This document shows, one piece after another, positions 44,097-53,189 of a stretch of DNA of 64,000 bases; the stretch's first letter is position 1; every line of letters starts with the position of its first letter. The notes beneath the pieces are model-generated. The model ran no database searches. It worked only from the letters and a program-made list of their open reading frames with translations, and was not told the origin of the DNA. Source of the DNA: Streptomyces populi (lineage in GTDB: Bacteria; Actinomycetota; Actinomycetes; Streptomycetales; Streptomycetaceae); NCBI RefSeq assembly GCF_002911015.1, contig NZ_KZ626860.1, positions 38,050 to 102,049 on the forward strand. The letters are read 5' to 3'. The position numbers and the translations under genes are program-made.

Positions 44097-44139
44097 GGGG
44101 CCGGCGTCAGACGCCCCCGCGGGGCCGGCGTCAGACGCC
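44097..44139. repeat. 24-bp-period direct duplication spanning the fmt stop codon
   Basis: GGGGCCGGCGTCAGACGCC occurs at 44097-44115 and 44121-44139. The second copy includes the last codons and TGA of fmt; the first copy lies just beyond and repeats a stop. A recent small duplication in the fmt-rsmB spacer. Confidence 0.8.
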
Positions 44140-45063
44140 GAGACGCTCGCCGGAGGGGATCCGCACCCCGCGGGCCCAGTCCGCGGCACGCATCGGCTTC
44201 TTGCCCTGGGCCTGCACCCACAGCAGCTCGACGGCGTACGAACCGGTGCCCACGTACACGTTGTTCTTGGCGACGGACAGCTCTCCCGGGGCGAGGTCCG
44301 TGCGGTCGGGCACCGTCGCCACCTGGATGAGCTTGAGCCGTTCGGCGCGGAAGACGGTCCAGGCGCCGGGGGCGGGCGTGCACCCGCGCACCATGCGGTC
44401 GACGCGCAGCGCCGGGGCGGCCCAGTCGATGTGGGCGTCCTCGACGGTGATCTTCGACGCCGTGCTGATGCCGTCGGCGGGCTGCGGTACGGCCTTGAGG
44501 GTGCCGTCCTCGATCCCGTCCATCGTCGCGGCGAGCAGCCCGGACCCGGCGAAGGCGAGCCGCGTGAGCAGGTCCCTGCTGGTGTCGGTGGGCCGGATCT
44601 CCTCGGTGACGGTCCCGTACACCGGTCCCGAGTCGAGGCCCTCCTCGATCAGGAAGGTGGTGGCGCCCGTGATCTCGTCACCGGCCATGATCGCGTGCTG
44701 GACGGGGGCGGCGCCGCGCCAGGCCGGCAGCAGCGAGAAGTGCAGGTTGACCCAGCCCTGGGAGGGGATGTCGAGGGCGACCCGGGGCAGCAGGGCCCCG
44801 TACGCGACGACGGGACAGCAGTCCGGGCCGATCTCCCGCAGCCGGGCCAGGAAGTCCTCGTCCCGCGGCTTCAGGGGCTTGAGCACCTCGATCCCGGCCT
44901 CTTCGGCCCGCTCGGCGACCGGACTCGCGACGAGCCGTCGCCCCCGTCCGGCCGGCGCGTCCGGCCGGGTCACGACGGCGGCCACCTCGTGCCGCCCGGA
45001 GGCGATCAGGGCGTCCAGGGCGGGAACGGCGACCTCGGGGGTGCCTGCGAAGACGAGCTTCAT
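44131..45063 (-). CDS. fmt: Methionyl-tRNA formyltransferase
   Basis: Formylates initiator Met-tRNA with 10-formyl-THF. 310 aa from ATG 45063 ([20 protein letters not shown]). Catalytic segment [20 protein letters not shown] contains the Asn and His, and [11 protein letters not shown] the Asp. The C-terminal OB-like tRNA-binding domain starts near residue 208. No priA-fmt operon is seen here, as priA lies beyond an oppositely oriented gene. Confidence 0.97.
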   Translation of the reverse strand: MKLVFAGTPEVAVPALDALIASGRHEVAAVVTRPDAPAGRGRRLVASPVAERAEEAGIEVLKPLKPRDEDFLARLREIGPDCCPVVAYGALLPRVALDIPSQGWVNLHFSLLPAWRGAAPVQHAIMAGDEITGATTFLIEEGLDSGPVYGTVTEEIRPTDTSRDLLTRLAFAGSGLLAATMDGIEDGTLKAVPQPADGISTASKITVEDAHIDWAAPALRVDRMVRGCTPAPGAWTVFRAERLKLIQVATVPDRTDLAPGELSVAKNNVYVGTGSYAVELLWVQAQGKKPMRAADWARGVRIPSGERLGV

Positions 45064-45406
45064 GGGTGGCGGTTGGCCTCTCGGGCGGGAGCACTTCCGT
45101 CCCCCGCACGCGCCGGTTCGGGCACGGTACGGGGCAGCGCACCAGTCTATGCCGCGCGGGACCCGAGGGCTCGGGGGTTCTCCGGGGGGGTCATGTCCCC
45201 CGGCCCGCACGGGCGGCGCGGGCCGGGCCCGGGGGCGGGCGGTACCGACCGTGCGCGCCGGGCACGGTCACGGCCGGCGCGGACCCGCCCGTCGCCGCAG
45301 GTCACGCGGCCGTCCGTGGACGCACGGGGCGCGTCCGCGGCACGACAGGGGGCGTACGGCCCGGGACACGCCCCGTTCATATGCTCTTGCGCCCTTGCAC
45401 CCGTGA

Positions 45407-46048
<642 letters not shown>

Positions 46049-46133
46049 TCCGACGTCCTGGGACGACGGTCGCCTCCCGGCGCCCTGACCCCGGGGGCAG
46101 TCCCGCGCACGCACGACACCCGTCCCCCTGCCC

Positions 46134-46163
46134 CTGCCGGCCGTTCAGAGACACGGCCGGCAG
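46134..46163. terminator. Bidirectional terminator hairpin
   Basis: CTGCCGGCCGT (46134-46144) and ACGGCCGGCAG (46153-46163) form a perfect 11-bp stem between the convergent HTH-like gene and priA. Confidence 0.7.
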
Positions 46164-46232
46164 GCACCCTGGCCACACCCGTCGTCCGCGGCGGCACCCG
46201 TACGTCACGTGCTCCGCGCCCCGCACCGGATC

Positions 46233-48386
46233 TCACCCGATGTCGGGCGGGTCGATCCGGATGCGTACGGACTCACCGCCCCCGCGCGCCATCCGCGCCG
46301 CCTGCGCGCTCTTCAGCGCGGTCGCCAGGGCCGCACCACTGCCCGGGGGCACCCGGACGAGCACCCGCTCCCCGGGTTCCCCGGAAGGCCCACCGGGCCG
46401 CCGGGGCCGCCCCGCCTCACCGGACGGCAGCGGTACGGGACCCAACACCTCGGCGTCGCGCGGCAGTTCGACCGCCGACAGGAAACCGGCGAGCGCCTCC
46501 GGCGTCCCGGACACCGCCGCCATCCGCGAGACCGGCGGGAACGCCAGCTCGGCCCGCTCGGCGAGTTCACGCACCGCGTGCCCGACCGGATCCCACCGCA
46601 CGAGCGCCTGCACGGGCCGCAGGGCCGGTTCGGCCACGACCACGACCGTGCCTCCCGCCCCCTGCGGGCGGACCAGCGCGGCGGCACCCGTCCACCGGCG
46701 CAACGCGTCCTCACCGGCCCGCAGATCGGGCCGTCCGAGCATGGCCCAGCCGTCGAGCAACAGGGCCGCCGCGTACCCGCCCTCGGCGACCGGCTCGGCC
46801 CCCGGCGTGCTGACCACCAGGGCGGGCGCCGCGGACACCGTGTCCAGCACCTGCTCCCTCCCGGACGTGCGCACGGGCACGGCCGGGAACGCCCGCCCCA
46901 GCTCCTCGGCGGTCCGCCGGGCGCCGACGACCTGCGCCCGCAGCCGGAACCCGCCGCACTCCTGGCAGTGCCAGGAACCCTCGTCGCGCCCGCACCACCC
47001 GCAGCGCAGCGCCTGGGCGTCCTGCGCCTCCAGCGGCCCCGCGCAGTGCCGGCACCGCGCGGGCTCCCGGCACCGCGCACACGCCATCCGGGGAACGTAT
47101 CCCCGCCGGGGCACCTGGACCAGCACGGGGCCCTGCTTCAGCCCCTCCCTGACGACCTGCCAGGCGAGCGTCGGCAGCCGGGCGGCCCTGGCGGCCTCGT
47201 CGCGCGAGAGATCGCCGTCCGAGACGGTCCGCACGAGCGGCGCGGCGGCGCGCACCTGTTCCCGGTCGGCGGTCAGCGGCAGTGCCCAGCCGCTCTCGAC
47301 CAGTTGCGCCGCCTCGACCGTGCACGTCCAACCGCCGAGCAGGAAGCCGCACTTGTCGCGCGAGGCGCGCAGCTCCAGCACTTCCCGGACATGCGGGAAG
47401 GGAGCGTTGTCGTCGCTGTGTCCGTCGTCGCCGTCGTCCCAGACGACGACGAGCCCCAGGTTCCGTACCGGCGCGAACATGGCGGCACGGGTGCCGACCA
47501 CCGCCCGTACGGACCCCCGTCGTACGGCGAGCCAGTCGCGGTAGCGCCGCTCCGGTCCGGCGTCGGCGGTCAGCACGGTGTGCTGCCCCTCCCCCAACTG
47601 GGCCTTGAGGGCCGCGTCCACGCGGGCGGCGGGCCGGCCCGCCGGTACGACGACGAGCGCACCGCGTCCGGAGGCGAGCGTCGCCCGCACCGCGCGGGCG
47701 ATCTCCTCGGCCCACTCGGGACCGGGCAGCGCGGTCCACACGGCGCGCGGGGCGCCACCGGAGGCGAGCGAGGTGAGGAGGTCCGCCCCCCTTCCGTACC
47801 GCCGCCAGGTCCCGGGATCGGGGGCGGTGGGCGGGGACGGGGGCGCCGGCGACTCCCGCGCCTCGGCGCGCGCGTGCCGGGGCGGCACGGCCAGTTGCAG
47901 CACGTCCGCGAGCGATCCCGCGTACCGGTCGGCGACGGCACGGGCGAGCCCCAGCAGTTCGGGGTCGAGGACGGGTTCGGGCGAGACGACCTGGGCGAGG
48001 GCGGCCAGCGGTCCGGAGTAGTCGGACTCGGCGACCCGCTCGATCAGGTATCCGTCGATGAGACCGCCGCCCTCGCGCCGTCCCTGGCGCACGTTGCGTC
48101 CGCCGGCGCCGAAGCGGACCCGCACCCGGACGCCCGGCCTCGCGGCCTCGTCGAGTTCCTCGGGCACGGCGTAGTCGAAGTAACGGTCGAGGTGCAGCAC
48201 GCCCTTGTCGACGAGCACCCGCGCGACGGGCAGTTCCCTCGCCAGCGCGGCACCCCGCCAGGTACGCGGCTTCGCCTTCGGCTCCTTGGCCTGCCGCACG
48301 GCCTCCCGGATCAGCGCAAGCTGTTCGGGCGGTGCGCCCTCCGCGCCGCCCGCGCCGTCGTCGGATCGCCCGTTCGCACTGCTCAC
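46233..48386 (-). CDS. priA: PriA-family primosome protein, helicase motifs lost
   Basis: 717 aa from GTG 48386, with AGGA nine bases upstream. The N-terminal DNA-binding domain (ARVLVDKGVLHLDRYFDYAV) and the C-terminal region are retained, as are the zinc cysteines (CARCREPARCRHC, CGWCG, WHCQECGG). In the helicase core the Walker A position reads VWTALPGPEWAEEIARA with no GKT, and motif II reads VVVWDDGDDG instead of DEEH. So this is a replication-restart scaffold without the usual ATPase, a known state in actinobacteria. Preceded by a 486-bp gap with the tRNA-like structure. Confidence 0.9.
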   Translation of the reverse strand: MSSANGRSDDGAGGAEGAPPEQLALIREAVRQAKEPKAKPRTWRGAALARELPVARVLVDKGVLHLDRYFDYAVPEELDEAARPGVRVRVRFGAGGRNVRQGRREGGGLIDGYLIERVAESDYSGPLAALAQVVSPEPVLDPELLGLARAVADRYAGSLADVLQLAVPPRHARAEARESPAPPSPPTAPDPGTWRRYGRGADLLTSLASGGAPRAVWTALPGPEWAEEIARAVRATLASGRGALVVVPAGRPAARVDAALKAQLGEGQHTVLTADAGPERRYRDWLAVRRGSVRAVVGTRAAMFAPVRNLGLVVVWDDGDDGHSDDNAPFPHVREVLELRASRDKCGFLLGGWTCTVEAAQLVESGWALPLTADREQVRAAAPLVRTVSDGDLSRDEAARAARLPTLAWQVVREGLKQGPVLVQVPRRGYVPRMACARCREPARCRHCAGPLEAQDAQALRCGWCGRDEGSWHCQECGGFRLRAQVVGARRTAEELGRAFPAVPVRTSGREQVLDTVSAAPALVVSTPGAEPVAEGGYAAALLLDGWAMLGRPDLRAGEDALRRWTGAAALVRPQGAGGTVVVVAEPALRPVQALVRWDPVGHAVRELAERAELAFPPVSRMAAVSGTPEALAGFLSAVELPRDAEVLGPVPLPSGEAGRPRRPGGPSGEPGERVLVRVPPGSGAALATALKSAQAARMARGGGESVRIRIDPPDIG

Positions 48387-48439
48387 AGCAGTATTCCTAC
48401 CAGACCGCACCGACAGCGCCGCCCGCCCGAGATCGGGTC

Positions 48440-48560
48440 GGCCGCGGATCGTCGACGCCCCAGGGGCGCTTCCGCCATGGACCGCTCGGCCATGCCGGTC
48501 GGGGACCGGCAGCGGGATTCGAACCCGCGAGGGGCACTCGCCCCAGAAGTATCCGCGGCC
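48440..48560 (-). ncRNA. Circularly permuted class II tRNA-like structure (candidate)
   Basis: Read 5' to 3' on the minus strand: P1 GGCCGCGGAT (48560-48551); anticodon-stem 3' strand CTTC (48549-48546); variable arm GGGGC-GAGT-GCCCC (48544-48531); TC; T arm GCGGG-TTCGAAT-CCCGC (48528-48512); acceptor 3' strand TGCCGGT (48511-48505); CCCC; G; acceptor 5' strand ACCGGCA (48499-48493); TG at positions 8-9; D arm GCC-GAGCGGTCCAT-GGC (48490-48474); anticodon-stem 5' strand GAAG (48472-48469); a side hairpin; P1 partner ATCCGCGGCC (48449-48440). Every tRNA helix pairs, but the halves are swapped. No CCA and no anticodon loop. It lies in the priA leader side of the gap 48387-48872. Confidence 0.6.
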
Positions 48561-48677
48561 CTCGCACCGGACAGGGCGGCGTGGGTCTCCCGAGATCAGG
48601 GTGGCAGCGGAACGTGATCCAGATTCACCGCACGCCGTGGGCGTACTCCACCGAAGTAACCGCGGCCGTCGCACCGG
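48536..48677. repeat. Imperfect direct repeat overlapping the tRNA-like element
   Basis: Copies at 48536-48570 and 48645-48677 share GAAGTA-CCGCGGCC-TCGCACCGG with single-base changes. Fragments GAGATCA recur at 48592-48598 and 48679-48685. The second copy repeats the P1 strand and anticodon-stem strand of the tRNA-like RNA but not its T arm. Confidence 0.7.
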
Positions 48678-48813
48678 GAGATCATCAGCGTACGGACGCC
48701 GGTCCGGGCGGGCCACCGCTTTTCCCCGAGGGACCTGGCCCCGGTCTCCGCGGGGCCGGCCCCGGTACCGCCTTCCCCGGGGTCCGGCACTCGGCCGCCG
48801 TCTTCCGCGCAGC

Positions 48814-48851
48814 CGTGAGGCCCGGCACCCCGAGGGGTGCCGGGCCTCACG
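48814..48851 (-). terminator. Terminator of metK
   Basis: A perfect 18-bp inverted repeat (48814-48831 with 48834-48851) around GA, 22 bp beyond the metK stop. It should separate metK from the tRNA-like region and priA. Confidence 0.85.
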
Positions 48852-48872
48852 ACTCGACGAAGCCTTCGCGGA

Positions 48873-50081
48873 CTACAGGCCGACGGCCTTGCGCAGCGCG
48901 TCCACCCGGTCCGTCCGCTCCCACGTGAAGTCGGGCAGCTCACGGCCGAAGTGGCCGTAGGCGGCGGTCTGGGAGTAGATCGGGCGCAGCAGGTCGAGGT
49001 CGCGGATGATCGCGGCCGGACGGAGGTCGAAGACGTCCGTGATGGCCGTCTCGATCTTCTCGGCCTCGACCTTGGCGGTGCCGAAGGTCTCGACGAACAG
49101 ACCGACGGGCTCGGCCTTGCCGATCGCGTAGGCGACCTGGACCTCGCAGCGCGAGGCGAGGCCCGCGGCGACGACGTTCTTCGCGACCCAGCGCATCGCG
49201 TACGCGGCGGAGCGGTCGACCTTGGACGGGTCCTTGCCGGAGAAGGCGCCGCCGCCGTGGCGGGCCATGCCGCCGTACGTGTCGATGATGATCTTGCGGC
49301 CGGTGAGGCCGGCGTCGCCCATCGGGCCGCCGATCTCGAAGCGGCCGGTCGGGTTCACCAGCAGGCGGTAGCCCTCGGTCTCCAGCTTGATGCCGTCGTC
49401 CAGGAGGGCCTTGAGCTCCGGCTCCACGACGAACTCGCGGATGTCGGGGGCGAGCAGCGATTCCAGGTCGATGTCGCTGGCGTGCTGCGAGGAGACGACG
49501 ACGGTGTCCAGGCGGACCGCCTTGTCGCCGTCGTACTCGATGGTGACCTGGGTCTTGCCGTCCGGGCGCAGGTACGGGATGGTCCCGTTCTTGCGCACGT
49601 CGGACAGCCGGCGCGAGAGCCGGTGCGCCAGGTGGATCGGGAGCGGCATCAGGTTCGGGGTCTCGTCCGTCGCGTACCCGAACATCAGGCCCTGGTCGCC
49701 GGCGCCCTGCCTGTCCAGCTCGTCCTCGTCGCCCTCGACACGGGACTCGTACGCCGTGTCGACACCCTGCGCGATGTCCGGGGACTGGGAGCCGATCGAC
49801 ACCGACACGCCGCAGGAGGCTCCGTCGAAGCCCTTCTTCGACGAGTCGTAGCCGATCTCCAGGATCTTCTCGCGGACGAGCTGGGCGATCGGCGCGTACG
49901 CCTTGGTCGTGACCTCTCCGGCCACGTGCACCAGGCCGGTGGTGATGAGCGTCTCCACGGCGACCCGGGACGTCGGGTCCTCGCGCAGGAGGGCATCGAG
50001 AATGGTGTCGCTGATCTGGTCAGCGATCTTGTCGGGGTGACCCTCGGTCACGGACTCCGAGGTGAACAGGCGACGGGACAC
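48873..50081 (-). CDS. metK: S-adenosylmethionine synthetase
   Basis: Makes SAM from methionine and ATP. 402 aa from GTG 50081, with GGGAG five to six bases upstream. Hallmarks: [20 protein letters not shown] with the ATP/Mg-binding His and Asp, [40 protein letters not shown] (hexapeptide loop region), and [19 protein letters not shown] (P-loop-like). Complete and of normal length. In Streptomyces, SAM level affects antibiotic production. It has its own structured leader, promoter and terminator. Confidence 0.98.
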   Translation of the reverse strand: MSRRLFTSESVTEGHPDKIADQISDTILDALLREDPTSRVAVETLITTGLVHVAGEVTTKAYAPIAQLVREKILEIGYDSSKKGFDGASCGVSVSIGSQSPDIAQGVDTAYESRVEGDEDELDRQGAGDQGLMFGYATDETPNLMPLPIHLAHRLSRRLSDVRKNGTIPYLRPDGKTQVTIEYDGDKAVRLDTVVVSSQHASDIDLESLLAPDIREFVVEPELKALLDDGIKLETEGYRLLVNPTGRFEIGGPMGDAGLTGRKIIIDTYGGMARHGGGAFSGKDPSKVDRSAAYAMRWVAKNVVAAGLASRCEVQVAYAIGKAEPVGLFVETFGTAKVEAEKIETAITDVFDLRPAAIIRDLDLLRPIYSQTAAYGHFGRELPDFTWERTDRVDALRKAVGL

Positions 50082-50123
50082 AACGCTCCCTGTGGTTGCA
50101 GCGGCTGCTGGCTGATCATTGGT

Positions 50124-50166
50124 GGACGGCCGGGGGCTGCGCCCGGCGTCGTCCGAGAACAGTTTA
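50124..50166 (-). promoter_or_regulatory. metK promoter -10 box and structured leader hairpin
   Basis: On the minus strand TAAACT (50166-50161) is a good -10 box, giving a start near 50154. The RNA would begin with a stem GGACG-(AC)-GCCGGG / CCCGGC-CGTCC (50154-50124). The leader is about 73 nt. It may correspond to a Streptomyces metK-associated RNA motif I vaguely recall from comparative genomics; I do not see the aptamer of a classical SAM riboswitch. The -35 is weak. Confidence 0.45.
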
Positions 50167-50272
50167 TCGGTCGCACTCGGCCGCGGGACCCCTGTCTCGC
50201 CTCTCGGAAGGCCTGTGACCTGCGGCACGGGCATTCTGCGCCATCGCCGCGGGTCTCCGCCAGGGTCGCCAC

Positions 50273-50288
50273 GCCCGATTTTGCGGGC
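50273..50288 (-). terminator. Weak hairpin downstream of coaBC
   Basis: GCCCG-ATTTTG-CGGGC, about 30 bp past the coaBC stop. A short stem; possible terminator. Confidence 0.4.
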
Positions 50289-50318
50289 TTTGTGGTGACG
50301 GGTGCGATGGGTGAGGGT

Positions 50319-51521
50319 TCACCCCAGTCGGCGTGTCACCAGGTCCCACACGGTCTCGGCCAGCGCTTCCTTGGGTCCGTGCGGCACCGGGGTCTCACTT
50401 CCGTCGGCTCCGAGCACCACCGCCTCGTTCTCCTCGGAACCGAAGGTCTTGCGCTCGCCCACCTCGTTCACCACGAGGAGATCGCATCCCTTGCGCGCCA
50501 GCTTCGTCCGTCCGTTCGACAGGACGTCGTCGGTCTCGGCGGCGAATCCGACCACGATCTGGCCGGGGCGCGCGCGGTCGGCGGAGATCTCCGCGAGGAT
50601 GTCCGGATTACGGACGAGAACGATCGGCTCCGGTTCCTGGCCGTCCTTCTTCTTGATCTTTCCGGCAGCGTATGCCCGGGGGCGGAAGTCCGCCACCGCG
50701 GCGGCCATCACCACGGCGTCGGCGTCCGAGGCCGCCTTCAGCACGGCCTCCCGCAGCTGCACGGCGGTGCCGACCTGGACCACGTCGACCCCGGCCGGGT
50801 CGGCCAGGCCCGTGTTCGCCGCGATCAGCGTGACCCGGGCGCCGCGCGCGGCGGCGGTGCGGGCGAGCGCGTACCCCTGCTTGCCGGAGGAGCGGTTGCC
50901 GAGGAAGCGGACCGGGTCGAGGGGTTCACGGGTGCCGCCGGCGCTGACGACGACGTGCCGTCCGGCGAGATCCGGCTCGGTGACCCCGCGGGCGAGGACG
51001 CGGCGGCAGACCTCGAAGATCTCCCCCGGGTCGGGCAGCCGGCCCTTGCCGGTGTCGACACCGGTCAGGCGCCCCACGGCGGGCTCGACGACGACGGCGC
51101 CGCGGCGCCGCAGGGTCGCCACGTTCTCCTGGGTCGCCGGGTGCTCCCACATCTCGGTGTGCATGGCGGGCGCGAAGACGACCGGACAGCGGGCGGTGAG
51201 CAGGGTGTTGGTCAGGAGGTCGTCGGCCAGCCCGTGGGCGGCCTTGGCGAGCATGTCGGCCGTCGCGGGGGCGACCACCACGAGGTCGGCCTGCTGTCCG
51301 ATGCGGACGTGCGGGACCTCGTGGACGTCCGACCAGACCTCGGTGGAGACCGGGTGGCCCGAGAGCGCGGACCAGGTGGCGGCTCCGACGAACTCCAGCG
51401 CGGAGGCCGTGGGCACGACACGCACGTCGTGGCCCGACTCCGTGAGTCGTCGCAGCAGCTCACAGGCCTTGTACGCGGCGATGCCACCGCTGACCCCCAG
51501 AACGACCTTCGGCTTGTCCAC
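50319..51521 (-). CDS. coaBC: Bifunctional phosphopantothenoylcysteine decarboxylase/synthase
   Basis: Two steps of coenzyme A synthesis. 400 aa from GTG 51521, with GGGGAGAG upstream. The N-terminal flavoprotein CoaC: VVLGVSGGIAAYKACELLRR, VAPATADMLAKAAHGLADDL (FMN), FAPAMHTEMWEHPATQENV (PxMNxxMW-like active site). The C-terminal CoaB: VVVSAGGTREPLDPVRFLGN with RSSGKQGYALA, and the K-x-K-K motif in YAAGKIKKKDGQE. In the rpoZ-gmk neighbourhood, same strand, 93 bp after rpoZ. Also called dfp. Confidence 0.96.
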   Translation of the reverse strand: MDKPKVVLGVSGGIAAYKACELLRRLTESGHDVRVVPTASALEFVGAATWSALSGHPVSTEVWSDVHEVPHVRIGQQADLVVVAPATADMLAKAAHGLADDLLTNTLLTARCPVVFAPAMHTEMWEHPATQENVATLRRRGAVVVEPAVGRLTGVDTGKGRLPDPGEIFEVCRRVLARGVTEPDLAGRHVVVSAGGTREPLDPVRFLGNRSSGKQGYALARTAAARGARVTLIAANTGLADPAGVDVVQVGTAVQLREAVLKAASDADAVVMAAAVADFRPRAYAAGKIKKKDGQEPEPIVLVRNPDILAEISADRARPGQIVVGFAAETDDVLSNGRTKLARKGCDLLVVNEVGERKTFGSEENEAVVLGADGSETPVPHGPKEALAETVWDLVTRRLG

Positions 51522-51614
51522 CGTCTCTCCCCGGGCTCGAAAACGTACGACTCCATGACACACCACAGGCCCGGCAGTCGCGCCGCCGGGCCTGGGATGA
51601 GCGTTTTGATGCGC

Positions 51615-51887
51615 CTACTGAGCGGGGCCCTCGACGGCCTCGGAGGTCAGCAGACCCGCGTTGATCTCGCGCAGGGCGATCGACAGCGGCTTCTCGTGGA
51701 CGTGGGTGTCGACGAGCGGACCGACGTACTCGAGGAGGCCCTCGCCGAGCTGCGAGTAGTACGCGTTGATCTGGCGGGCACGCTTGGCCGCGTAGATCAC
51801 CAGGCTGTACTTCGAGTCGGTGGCCTCGAGGAGCTCGTCGATCGGAGGGTTGATGATGCCCTCGGGAGCGGTGATGGAAGAGGACAC
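51615..51887 (-). CDS. rpoZ: RNA polymerase omega subunit
   Basis: 90 aa from GTG 51887, with GGAAGG upstream. [20 protein letters not shown] and [20 protein letters not shown] are the conserved omega segments that clamp the beta' C terminus; the actinobacterial C-terminal extension ([20 protein letters not shown]) is present. It aids polymerase assembly and, in Streptomyces, affects development. Placed between gmk and coaBC as usual. Confidence 0.96.
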   Translation of the reverse strand: MSSSITAPEGIINPPIDELLEATDSKYSLVIYAAKRARQINAYYSQLGEGLLEYVGPLVDTHVHEKPLSIALREINAGLLTSEAVEGPAQ

Positions 51888-51925
51888 GCTCTGCCTTCCG
51901 AAAGGTGGAAAATTGACCTGAAAGA

Positions 51926-52519
51926 TCAAACAACTGCCACCAAGGCTAGCAGCTCACGCGCCACGTCCTCGACGGAGGTGTTGACCAGGGTGACGTCGAA
52001 CTCCGGCTCGGCCTCCAGTTCGACCCTCGCCGCGTCCAGCCGACGCTCGATCACCTCGGGCGGTTCGGTGCCCCGCCCGGTGAGCCTGCGCACCAGCTCC
52101 TCCCAGGAGGGCGGGGCCAGGAACACGAGCAGCGCGTCCTTCATGGACTCGCGGACCTGCCGGGCTCCCTGGAGGTCGATCTCCAGGAGGACCGGCACAC
52201 CCGACTCCAGGTGCTCCGTGACCGCGGCACGCGGAGTGCCGTAGCGGTTGCCGGCGAACTCGGCCCACTCCAGGAGCTCGCCGTTGGCGATCAGCTTGTC
52301 CATCTCGTCGTCGGAGACGAAGAAGTAGTGGACGCCGTGCTTCTCGCCGGGGCGCGGCTTGCGGGTCGTCGCCGACACCGAGAGCCAGACCTCGGGGTGA
52401 ACCTTGCGCATATGAGCGACGACCGTGCTCTTGCCGACCCCTGAGGGGCCGGAGAGCACGGTCAGCCGCGGACGTACGTCCGGGGGTACGGGGGTCGTCC
52501 CCCGGGGTGTTGCAGCCAT
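51926..52519 (-). CDS. gmk: Guanylate kinase
   Basis: GMP + ATP to GDP + ADP. 197 aa. Walker [20 protein letters not shown]-binding [20 protein letters not shown] and [20 protein letters not shown], Walker B-like [16 protein letters not shown], lid [20 protein letters not shown]. Complete. 37 bp after sihf on the same strand. Confidence 0.97.
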   Translation of the reverse strand: MAATPRGTTPVPPDVRPRLTVLSGPSGVGKSTVVAHMRKVHPEVWLSVSATTRKPRPGEKHGVHYFFVSDDEMDKLIANGELLEWAEFAGNRYGTPRAAVTEHLESGVPVLLEIDLQGARQVRESMKDALLVFLAPPSWEELVRRLTGRGTEPPEVIERRLDAARVELEAEPEFDVTLVNTSVEDVARELLALVAVV

Positions 52520-52556
52520 GCAGCGATTATTCCAGCAATCCCGGTGTGTCCAGGAC

Positions 52557-52880
52557 TCAGGCGCCGGAACCGCCGAACTCGCGCTCCAAAGAGGCGATCT
52601 GGTTCGAGCCGAGACCGCGGACGCGGCGGCTCTCGGAGATCCCGAGTCGCTCCATGATCTGCTTGGCGCGGACCTTGCCCACGCCCGGCAGGGACTCCAG
52701 GAGAGCGGAGACCTTCATCTTGCCGATGACGTCGTTCTCCTGGCCCTGCTTGATGACCTCGTGAAGAGAGGCGCCGGAGTGCTTGAGTCGATTCTTGACC
52801 TCGGCCCGCTCCCGGCGAGCCGCGGCGGCCTTTTCGAGCGCGGCTGCGCGCTGTTCAGGGGTAAGGGGCGGAAGAGCCAC
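52557..52880 (-). CDS. sihf: Integration host factor, actinobacterial type (sIHF)
   Basis: 107 aa from GTG 52880 ([19 protein letters not shown]). A basic helical N terminus is followed by a helix-two-turns-helix: [20 protein letters not shown] with [16 protein letters not shown]. It binds DNA non-specifically, condenses the nucleoid, and in S. coelicolor affects topology, sporulation septation and antibiotic levels. Length and sequence match the S. coelicolor protein as I recall it. Has its own upstream promoter and precedes gmk. Confidence 0.95.
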   Translation of the reverse strand: MALPPLTPEQRAAALEKAAAARRERAEVKNRLKHSGASLHEVIKQGQENDVIGKMKVSALLESLPGVGKVRAKQIMERLGISESRRVRGLGSNQIASLEREFGGSGA

Positions 52881-53020
52881 GCCTACGTCACCTCGGATGT
52901 CGAACTGTCGGATACGGACCGGTGAGGAACCTAGTCGCCCCACACCTGGGAGCCCCGGGCAACATGCTCACCCGTTCTTCCCCGTCGCCTTGACAGCGCG
53001 GGAGGTGCTCCACTCGACGG

Positions 53021-53049
53021 AGACTAGCGGGCAAGTGCGCCGGAGTCAG
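53021..53049 (-). promoter_or_regulatory. Candidate sihf promoter
   Basis: On the minus strand CTGACT (53049-53044), 17 bp, TAGTCT (53026-53021), giving a leader of about 130 nt. The 309-bp gap 52881-53189 also holds an unusually AT-rich stretch (about 53092-53140) with GAGCCCGG repeated on both sides; its role is unknown. Confidence 0.45.
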
Positions 53050-53189
53050 CGAGAACAGAGGAAAAGTCCTGGTCAGCCTCCCTGGAGCCCGGCATTTAAG
53101 ACATACCTCCCCGGATTTGAGGATGTATTCAGACTCGGGGAGCCCGGAAGGCACTCGTCGGAGGAGTCTCGAACGGCCGTCCGGAGCAC

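Noticed and set aside
48440..48560. An ordinary tRNA gene or a tmRNA
   Set aside because: The T arm comes before the D arm on the same strand, there is no anticodon loop or CCA, and no tag reading frame is seen. Streptomyces also carry a normal one-piece ssrA elsewhere, as far as I know.
50082..50318. SAM riboswitch upstream of metK
   Set aside because: None of the conserved blocks of the known SAM aptamers could be recognised; only a simple bulged hairpin is visible.
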